Source: Hygrophila difformis (taxonomy: Eukaryota; Streptophyta; Magnoliopsida; Lamiales; Acanthaceae). Taken from it: a stretch of DNA of 64,000 bases. Positions 56,308 through 64,000 of the stretch are shown here, one piece after another. Below the pieces are notes generated by a model, which was given only the letters and a program-made list of their open reading frames with translations, was not told where the DNA came from and ran no database searches. Numbering within the stretch: position 1 is the stretch's first letter; every line of letters starts with the position of its first letter. The stretch covers positions 48,075,175-48,139,174 of the forward strand of contig JAOANR010000003.1 of assembly GCA_030278955.1 (NCBI GenBank). Reading direction: 5' to 3'. The translations under genes were made by a program, and so were the position numbers.

Positions 56308-57306
56308 ATGCCAAGGGTTCCATACCCAGCCAGACTTAAGAATAAAGAACAGGATCTTAAATTTGAAAAATTTCTGAAAAGGCTGCAAAAAGTAGAAATA
56401 ACTATTCCTCTCATCGAAATGATATCTGAAATGCCAGCATACGCTAAATTTCTGAAAGAATTAGATTCAGGGAAAAGAAGGATTGAACAGGAGGAACTGG
56501 TAGTTCTTAACAATACTTGCATTGCTATCATCCAGCACAAGCTCCCTGAAAAGCAAGAAGATCCAAGTTGCTGCACGTTGCCCATTGAAATTGGGAAAAT
56601 CAAAGCAGGAAAAGGTCTCTGTGATCTTGGTTCAAGCATCAATGTCATGCCTTTGGCAATGGTGCATCGCCTAAAGTTGGGGAAGATCGAACCTGTCAGA
56701 ATGAGGCTCCAGTTGGCTGACAGATCCATTACAAAGCCGGTGGGCATCCTCAAGGACATCATAGTGAAAACTGGGAACATTTTATTCCCAGTGGATTTCG
56801 TGATATTGGACATAGAGGAAGATCTGGACATGCCATTGATTTTGGGGATACCATTCCTCGCAACGGGCGGAGCACTGATTGATGAAAAAGCTGGGAGAGT
56901 GACACTGCGAGTCGATGAGGAGGAAGTTACTTTCGACATGGCACAGTTGCAGAAATACCCAGATGATGGGTTCTGTTCATCTAATTCTGTAATAGTTAGG
57001 ACTGAGTGTGGAGAGGGAAAGAGCATAGACTCTGGATTTGGATTTGACTCTGGACATGTAATATCTGACAATGGTGATGACAAGCAGGTACCGAAGCCTG
57101 CAGGCGTGGAGCAAGACTGCTGCAACGCCGTCTACTTTTTTGATCCCACTTCGGGGGGTTTAGAAGATTTTGTCGGCACTAATTTCCATAAGGAGGATGG
57201 ACAAGACGCCTTTGAAGCAGAGGAGGCGGGTCCTGCACCGAGGCAGGATCCGAAAGGTAAATCTGATTCCCCCCATCTAATTCTCGCAAATTACTTCCAT
57301 CAGTAG
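56308..57306 (+). pseudogene. Protease region of the Athila-like element
   Basis: The 332-codon frame begins VPYPARLKNKEQDLKFEKFL. It has KGLCDLGSSINVMPLAM, the catalytic D-L-G-S motif in Athila form, and DMPLILGIPFLATGGALID, the second retropepsin motif. An acidic stretch precedes a stop at 57304, where the polyprotein should continue into RT. Confidence 0.85.
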
Positions 57307-57583
57307 AATGCCCACCAGAGCTTGAACTAAAAATCTTACCGGATCATCTTAAGTATGCGTTTCTCGCAGAACATAAAAAATTACCGGTAATTGTGTCAGC
57401 CAAGCTGACACAAGATCAAGAAAACGCTCTGGTGGGAGTGCTTAAAAATATATGCATGCAATCGGTTGGACCATTTCTGATATCAAAGGAATAAGCCCTT
57501 CTGTCTGTATGCACAGGATTTTGATGGAGGATTTTAAAACCTCACGCCAACCCCAACGAAGATTGAACCCACCAATGTAGGAA

Positions 57584-58392
57584 GTGGTAAGAAAAGAGGT
57601 TATCAAGCTCTTAGATGCTGGTATAATATATCCTATCTCTGACAGCAAATGGGTCAGTCCCGTGCAGGTCGTTCCAAAGCGTGGTGGGATGTGCGTCAAA
57701 AAGAATGAACAAGGAGAGGAAATTGGGACGAGGCCAATCACTGGATGGAGAGTTTGCATCGATTATCGAAAGCTGAACGAGGCCACTCGCAAGGACCATT
57801 TTCCTTTACCGTTTATCGATCAAATGTTGGAACGTTTGGCGGGGAGGGAATTTTATTGTTTTTTAGATGGTTATTCAGGTTACAATCAGATTGTCATTGC
57901 TAGTGAAGACCACGAGAAAACCACTTTTACATGCCCATATGGCACTTTTGCCTACAGACGGATGCCATTCGGTTTATGCAATGCACCTGCTACTTTTCAA
58001 CGATGCATGATGTCGATATTCTCTGAATTTATTGAAAAATGCATTGAAGTCTTCATGGATGACTTCTCTGTGTATGGAGATAATTTTGAAGATTGTTTGA
58101 CCAATCTTCTAAAATTTTAAAGAGATGCGAAGAAACTAACCTGGTACTCAATTGGAAAAAATGCCATTTCATGGCTACCGAGGGAATAGTGTTAGGTCAT
58201 CGCATCTTAAAAGCAGGCATTGAGGTCGACAGAGCCAAAGTCTCCGTAATTTCAAATCTACCTCTTCCAAACCCAATAAAATTAGTCAGGAGCTTTTTAG
58301 GGCACACCGATTTTTACCGGAGATCATCAAGGATTTCTCTAAAATTGCCAAGCCGCTCACTAACTTGCTTTGTAAAGAAAATGATTTCATAA
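57584..58392 (+). pseudogene. Reverse transcriptase of the Athila-like element
   Basis: KLLDAGIIYPISDSKWVSPV opens RT. Then come GWRVCIDYRKLNEATRKDHF, YCFLDGYSGYNQI with the first Asp, MPFGLCNAPATFQRCM, and EVFMDDFSVYGDNF with the DD pair. A frame change near 58115 leads into NWKKCHFMATEGIVLGHRI and [10 protein letters not shown]. All RT motifs are present, but the frame is broken. Confidence 0.9.
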
Positions 58393-59258
58393 TAAATGAT
58401 GCGTGTGTCCAAGCCTTTGACACGCTCAAAAAGATGTTAGCTTCTGCTCCAATTCTACAACCACCCGATTGGTCAATACCATTCGAGGTGATGTGTGACG
58501 CAAGTGATCTTGCAGTGGGTGTAGTTTTAGGGCAACATAAGGATGAGAAGCATTGCGTAATTCATTACGCAAGTCACGCCCTGAATGAAGCTCAGATAAA
58601 CTACACTACTACAGAAAAAGAGATGTATGCTGTAGTCTTTGCGTTTGACAAGTTTAGACAATACCTCATTGGTACAAAGACTATAGTATACACCGATCAC
58701 AATGCACTCAGATACTTGTTCAGCAAGCAAGACGCAAAACCTCGTTTAATTAGGTGGGTGCTCTTGTTGCAGGAATTTGACATCGTAATAAAGGATAGGC
58801 GAGGTCGAGATAATGGTGCTGCTAACCATTTATCTCGATTAGAAAATGTTAAAAAAGAGCCACCCGTAAATGAGTATTTTCTAGACGAACAACTGTTCGC
58901 GTTGCACTTGCATGATCAAGCATGTCCATGGTTTTCTGATATTGCTAACTTCTTAGCATGCAGAATAACCCCGCCATTCCAGCAAAAACACAAAAGGGCA
59001 AAATTCTTCAAAGAGGTAGTAAACTACTTTTGGGAAGATCCCTTCTTGTTCAAACATTGCACTGATTCAATGATCAGGCGATGTGTTACTGAGCTGAGGC
59101 CTATCAAATCACCAAGAAATGTCACGAATTTGAATATGGAGGTCATCATGGTCCCACGCGAACTGCCCACAAGGTACTCGAGTGTGGATTCTTTTGGCCT
59201 ACTATTTATGAGGAATGCAAGGTGTTTGCTAGAGCCTGCGACAGATGCCAAAGATTAG
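58365..59258 (+). pseudogene. RNase H and integrase zinc region of the Athila-like element
   Basis: [18 protein letters not shown] gives the first RNase H Asp. [18 protein letters not shown] holds the Glu, and [20 protein letters not shown] the next Asp. Further on, [14 protein letters not shown] and [14 protein letters not shown] lead into the integrase zinc region, which is shifted out of frame after about 59110 ([24 protein letters not shown] residues occur in another frame). Confidence 0.85.
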
Positions 59259-60138
59259 GAAATATCTTCAAGAGAGATGAGATGCCTCATAAAGGGATTC
59301 TCACGCTTGAGATCTTCGATGTATGGGGCATTGACTTCATGGGACCGTTTCCACCATCTGGTGGAAACTACTATATCTTGGTAGCCGTCGATTACGTGTC
59401 CAAATGGGTTGAGGCAGTCGCATTACCAACCAATGATGGTAGCCAAGTCACCAAATTTATCAAGAACAACATTTTCAATAGATTTGGCGTACCTAGGGTG
59501 ATAATATCTGATGGAGGAACACACTTTGTTAATAAAGCATTTGAAACTTTAATGAGTAAAAAATGGAATCCTCCATAAGATAGGCACACCTTATCATCCC
59601 CAAACCAGTGGTCAAGTCGAGGTATCAAATCGCGAGATCAAACATATACTCGAAGCCACGGTTGGGATAACCCGCAAGGATTGGGCACGTAAGCTCAATG
59701 ATGCTCTATGGGCATATCGCACTCCATACAAGACTCCCATCGGGATAACTCCATACAAGCTTATCTTCGGAAAAGCCTGTCATTTGCCTGTAGAGTTAGA
59801 GCATAAAGCTTACTGGGCCGTCAAAATGCTTAATTTTGACTCAAGAGTCGCTCAGGGTAAGCGCAAGTTGGACCTCAATGAAATTGAGGAAATACGCGCG
59901 CAAGCTTATGAGAGCTCGCGGATCTACAAAGAGCGGACCCAGAAGTTGCATGATCGCCGGATTAAGCCTAAGCACTTTTATGTTGGTCAAAGTGTATTGC
60001 TATTCAATTCTAGGTTGAAGCTGTTCCCCGGAAAGCTGAAATCCAGATGGGAAGGGCCACGTGAAGTGTTAGAGGTGTTTGAAAGTGGAGCTGTTAGGAT
60101 CCGAACTGACAAGGGCAATATAGTGGTGAATGGGCACT
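59222..60138 (+). pseudogene. Integrase of the Athila-like element
   Basis: [18 protein letters not shown] is the CxxC end of the zinc domain. VWGIDFMGPFPPSGGNYYIL carries the first catalytic Asp, and GVPRVIISDGGTHFVNKAF the second. The Glu segment ([17 protein letters not shown]) is in another frame at 59585-59630. The 59784-60138 frame is the C-terminal domain, with [20 protein letters not shown] and SRWEGP. A stop at 60138 replaces a residue before LKEYLGQFE. Confidence 0.88.
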
Positions 60139-60361
60139 GACTGAAGGAATATCTCGGACAGTTCGAACCTGAAAAGGAAATCCAACATGTGACGGAACCG
60201 CCTTATGAAAAATGAAAAATACAAAAAGAAGTCTAGCTGTAGACCATAATTCACAGCGCTTCCGGGAGGCAACCTGAGTTTACTTTACCTTTGATTTTAT
60301 TTTATTTTACTATAGTTTATTTCACGTCATTGAACAAATTAAGCATCCAAAAATCAACTAA

Positions 60362-60451
60362 ACATTTAGAGTACTAAAACTCTAAATGTGAGGATGTTGA
60401 TATTTGGAGAAAAGCTGATAAATTTTATCTGCTTTCGTTTTGCAGGAATCT
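60362..60451 (+). promoter_or_regulatory. Hairpin module 2, after pol
   Basis: The same 11-bp stem as module 1 (60362-60372 with 60379-60389), loop ACTAAA, then GTGAGGATGTTGATATTT and an AG (TTTTGCAG) about 60 bases on. Flanking bases AAAATCAACTAA also match module 1. Confidence 0.65.
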
Positions 60452-60764
60452 GAGGAACTAACAAAAAGAAAATTAAAGCTGCAAATCAGGTCCCCGGTTG
60501 AATTAATTTTGCAACTAAAAGAAAATTATTCCCAGAAATTAAAGTGATTTAAAATCCGGAATAAATTTTATAAGGAGTAGGATTAGTTCAACCTAATTTA
60601 TGCAAATAAATAGTTCTGTGATTAAATTTTTTTAATTAAGCCCATAATTTGTTAAAATGAAAATACTGTAGACTAAAAATTTTCTGAGTCCATGGTAATA
60701 AAGAATGGACCAAAGCCTAATTGCACCTCAGGGCCCAATCCGTGCAAATTTCAAATTCAGAGAC

Positions 60765-61050
60765 CATGACGCGGAACCTAAGTGTTGACGCCAACCTTTG
60801 GCGTCATACATTTGGTTGGCGTCATATTCAGCACTGGTCTGGTTTATGAGAGCATGACGCCAAACCTCCGTAATGACGCCAAGCTTTGGCGTCATAAGGA
60901 AGGTTGACGTCAAACACTCTCTTAACCCAGCTCTCGTCTAATGACGCGGAACCCCAGTCAATGACGCAATCCTTTGGCGTCATAGGCAGCGTTCCACGTC
61001 AGCCAGCCCAAACCGCCTTTGGCGTCATATCCTTAGTTTGGCGTCATTCC
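60765..61050. repeat. TGACGCCAA palindrome array after pol
   Basis: TTGACGCCAACC, TTTGGCGTCATA, ATGACGCCAAAC and AATGACGCGGAACC words alternate in both orientations. The vocabulary is the same as in the 5' LTR at 49825-51420, which ties this post-pol region to the same element family. Confidence 0.75.
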
Positions 61051-61238
61051 TTCTCTCTCCCCATTTTTTTAAAAAACCCTTTCGGCCTTTCTTCTTCCCC
61101 ACTCTTTTCCAACACTTAGCCGATTTTCAAAATCCCCTTTCCTCCCGAACCCCTTTCACGACGAACAAGCACATTGTTCTTCGTACTTTTTCGAGCCATT
61201 CCTAAGGGAAACTCTGTCCGATTCTTGCGAAATCACAA

Positions 61239-61279
61239 ATGGAACCCTCGTCATCATCTCCGAAGAAGACAGTACCATG
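61239..61279 (+). other. Possible short first exon
   Basis: ATG at 61239 opens MEPSSSSPKKTVP, and ATG|GTAAGC at 61279 is a strong splice donor. Joining directly to the acceptor at 62754 would create a stop, so another exon or acceptor would be needed. The stretch 61280-62640 has no convincing gene and may be intron. Confidence 0.3.
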
Positions 61280-62645
61280 GTAAGCCCCCCGCACCTCCGA
61301 TTCTCTTTTTTTTTTCCGAAACCCCCTGTTTCGCGATTTTGAAGAATTTCAAGTTTTGGTTGTGCGAATGTGTAAATAGGCCCTTGTTCTGTTCTTTCTT
61401 TCGCAATTTAGGTTTGATTTGGGGGATTGCATTGCTTGGGCATGAGATTTCTTTGTTCTTGTATGATAGGGGTGTGGCCGATAATGACTGGGGAAGGGGA
61501 ATCTTGGTTCAAAATGTTAAAAGGGAGTTCGATTTGATTTGGGGAACTCAATTGTTGAATATAGAATGTTTAGAGAACCACGGGGACATCAGCTAAGGTT
61601 TGACATTGTGTGCCATCATTGTTGGAATTATGTAGCTATTAGGGTTCATAATGTTGTTGTATATCATTCTGAAATTTGAGAACTCGGTATCTAATGAACA
61701 CTGGGATTTGAATGAGAAAGTCACTGTGTTGTTAGTGCTTTGACTCTAGTTTCTTAATTGATGAGTTTGTTAAGTTGAAGCTGTATGAACTGTGAGAGTG
61801 TTGGTGTGTCTTTGATTCCTTGTTTCAGCCAAGGAGAAAGCATGACTGATTCATTAACTCAAGGTTTTAATTAGAACAAGGCATGGTAGTAAGTTTGATT
61901 TCAAATGCCCGTTGTGTAGAGAGCATGATTTTTGTGTTTATTTTTACTGTTTTGGTTGTTCTCTTTGCATGCCACTGTGTTCACTATGTGCATTTATTGA
62001 ATTTATGCATGTTATGGGAACCCTGTGGTGGCATTATGCAGTCTGTCAAAAGGTGTATGTTTGTTGCATTTTAGCAGTCTGTGTCACCAAAACCCTGTGC
62101 ACCAATTCCCTTTTGCAAATAACTTTTTATAAAAAAGACAAAAGATTGGTAGAGAATGAAAAGTTGACAAGTGTTGTTTTGTTCCCAATGGAACTAAAGT
62201 GTGAGTTGATAGTAGTATTTTATCACTTGATAGATGCTATCACTTTTCAAAAAAATCCAAAATGGGGCCCTCACACCCCATTTTCAATTAAATAAAAGGA
62301 GTCAACCATTTTTTTTTAAAAAAAAACATCAAAAATAGTGTTTGCAACTTTTGGAAACGTTTAACTGTTCAGTGCAGTCCAAGCACTCCGGAAACAACAA
62401 ATCCATTTCCGCCACGTCTCCATTGCACATTCCAAAACTCGAGCAATCATTTCATTCATCCATCTAATCCCATTTTCAACAAGTATCTCGAACTTGTTTA
62501 ATAAAATTGATAAAATCAAACTTTTGGGCCCAATGGCCCATTAAAAAAATACTTTTGGGTCCAATGACCTAACCTTTTAGTAAATGAGTTCTGTTTATAA
62601 TTTCATGCCTCATAAATAATAAATTCAAGTGTAATCAATTAAATC

Positions 62646-62754
62646 ACATTTCGAGCAAAGCTCAAAATGTGAGGATGTTGATTTCTAACTTGAATAAATC
62701 TTTGAAAATTTATATAAAAACTTGATTGGATCTAATACTTTCTATATCTTTCAG
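62646..62754 (+). promoter_or_regulatory. Hairpin module 3, before the terminal long frame
   Basis: ACATTTCGAGC (62646-62656) pairs with GCTCAAAATGT (62660-62670) with one mismatch; the inner pair T-A of modules 1 and 2 is replaced by C-G. GTGAGGATGTTGATTT follows as before, then a T-rich tract and the acceptor ATCTTTCAG at 62754. Confidence 0.65.
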
Positions 62755-62755
62755 A

Positions 62756-64000
62756 AATGAAAAGGTTATTAAGTCAGCCATTGGGCTACCTGACTGTACT
62801 CTGCAGCAGGCAGCAATAGAGGCTTCAACATGCAAAATTCAGATAAAGAAGATTAGGGATGCCTTAATGAGCGAATATAAGGTCCCGCTAGATAAACAAA
62901 CCGAGGCCGAACTGGAATTAAGGCAAGGATGGGATGTGAATATTGCACCAGCGGAAAGATCTACCGTTCTCACAATCCTTGAATGGGACTTCTTCCACCA
63001 CATGCTGAAATTCTGGAATCTAATAATGGATCATGCGCCGAATGACTCTGAGATGACCCCAGCAGTTCACCTTGAGCGAATTACACTGAAATTCCAAATA
63101 CACAAAGCAATCTGGGAGCGTCATTTAGAAAATGGAATAGTGGGAATATCAATTTCAAATTATGATATACTCATCCCCGATCAACCAATAGACCCTCAAG
63201 TGAGACTGCAGTTTGTGGAAAAGCCCCTAGATGTAAGCCGGGTACTGGGAAAGGGAGCCATAATGATGCATGAAGCTTTCCTCTGCGCTTGGAACCCACA
63301 CCTGTTTGATAACATGGATGTGGAGGAGCAAAGATGGGTAACCATTCATGCCCGCAGGAGGCATAAAGAGTTGAGTTACAACTTGTTTCACAAAATGAAA
63401 AAAATAGAAGAGTTTAACACAGAAAGAGACTCAACTATGTTGAATAGATTCAGGGAAGAGATTAATACTGCCCGGCATGAATGGCAGCAATTGACATATC
63501 TATGGGGAAAAGACAGAGGATTCATCAAGCAAGAGCGATTAGATAAGGGATTGGCCTTGCCAGAAGAGGACAATTTTGAGGCAATCTTTCTGAATAAACG
63601 ATTCGGTCAGGTGGGGATAACTGAAAAAGGAACTGATGTGGATCCTGATTTCCCTGAGCACATCAAAATTCTGAGGGAAAATGTGCTTCATGAGATAAGG
63701 CACAGGAACTGGTCAGTGCTGAGAAAAACTGCAAGACAGAACAGACTGATGACCAAGGCTGAGGCAGAGGAATATTTGAAATATGATCTGGCGCAAGACA
63801 TGCCCTACTTAAAGGAAGATTTGGAAAGAGATATGGTGGGCGCCATGATGGAGCGGTACAGAACATCTTATCTTGAACTCTTCATGGAAATGGATCAGAA
63901 GGCGCTGAAGTATGGAAATACAGGCAATAAGGCGAAGATCATGCACTATAAGCACAAACTGAGAAGCCTAATCTTCAACCAGATCAAAGGAGCATGGGAA
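62756..64000 (+). CDS. Long open frame running off the window, unknown function
   Basis: There are 415 consecutive sense codons with no stop up to the last base; the first in-frame stop upstream is at 62723. The first Met is at 62867 (MSEYKVPLDKQTEAELELRQ). Alternatively the frame opens after the splice acceptor at 62754 (NEKVIKSAIGLPDCTLQQ). It is rich in charged residues and Trp and looks mostly helical (HARRRHKELSYNLFHKMKK, DLERDMVGAMMERYRTSYLE). No transmembrane segment, signal peptide or known catalytic motif is visible. It lies downstream of an Athila-like pol and behind a copy of that element's hairpin module, so it may be the post-pol ORF that Athila elements carry, there often called env-like and spliced. 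I do not recognise its family; a host gene is the alternative. Confidence 0.6.

Larger units (their letters stand above)
49541..60210 (+). mobile_element. Athila-like Ty3 retrotransposon, 5' LTR and gag-pol
   Basis: The order is 5' LTR (49541-54029), tRNA-Asp-type primer site, hairpin, gag, protease, RT, RNase H, integrase, ending near 60210. RT residues such as VFMDDFSVYGDNFEDC and TFTCPYGTFAYRRMPFGLCN, and the primer site, identify the Athila clade. Several frameshifts and stops break the polyprotein. The element probably continues to the right (post-pol array and long frame), and its 3' LTR lies beyond the window. Confidence 0.88.

Noticed and set aside
56178..57125. 315-codon Ser/Phe-rich - strand frame
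   Set aside because: Antisense of the Athila-like protease region, whose + strand frame has the DLGSS and LILGIPF motifs.
61174..61596. 140-codon frame after the palindrome array
   Set aside because: It runs through a strong splice donor at 61279 and a T-run, and its translation has no family likeness; more likely exon plus intron sequence.

Overview
The window is nuclear DNA of a flowering plant, most likely a eudicot. It is AT-rich, has spliced genes, and is dominated by plant transposable elements (Stowaway MITEs, Tekay- and Athila-type Ty3 retrotransposons, an L1-type LINE, an integrated caulimovirid). Only one intact host gene is evident: at 2159-5790 on the + strand, an eight-coding-exon gene for the splicing factor YJU2 (325 codons when the exons are joined), with a probable C-rich 5' leader exon at 1-305 and one GC-AG intron.

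From 6.47 to 13.84 kb lies a composite. Diverged inverted repeats of about 230 bp, flanked by an exact 9-bp direct repeat, enclose a degraded pararetrovirus read on the - strand (primer-binding site, coiled-coil ORF, coat protein, a retropepsin-like ORF, protease, RT, RNase H, P6-like ORF, 35S-like promoter). A 532-bp hAT-like MITE with an 8-bp target duplication splits its RNase H. A GC-richer exon-like scrap sits beside the left inverted repeat. From 13.85 to 16.3 kb only gene scraps are visible, one of them Ulp1-like.

From 16.3 to 24.1 kb is a decayed Ty3 chromovirus (Tekay-like, - strand). It is followed by a scrap of another LTR family and then a truncated L1-type LINE (24.3-27.4 kb, - strand). 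From 29.3 to 48.1 kb an old sequence rich in TTACCAC motifs has been split by three insertions. The first is a young gag-only LTR element (30117-37158, near-identical 2.46-kb LTRs, TSD TATCA). The second is a 5.86-kb solo LTR of the Athila-like family (37816-43678, TSD GCTTA). The third is a 3.2-kb solo LTR related to the gag-only element (44334-47534, TSD TTTGC).

From 48.7 kb to the end lies the Athila-like family itself: an LTR piece (48696-49540) into which a second copy inserted. That copy has a 4.49-kb 5' LTR, a tRNA-Asp-type primer site, and decayed gag, protease, RT, RNase H and integrase up to 60.2 kb. After pol come a palindrome array and a 415-codon open frame that runs off the window edge. 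A hairpin followed by GTGAGGATGTTGAT occurs three times in this unit: before gag, after pol and before the last frame. The LTRs of this family carry arrays of short GC-rich palindromes whose sequence differs completely between copies while the hairpin design is kept. The hairpin module, the palindrome arrays, the wrapped pararetrovirus and the U3-shortening of the gag-only element are the most interesting signals.
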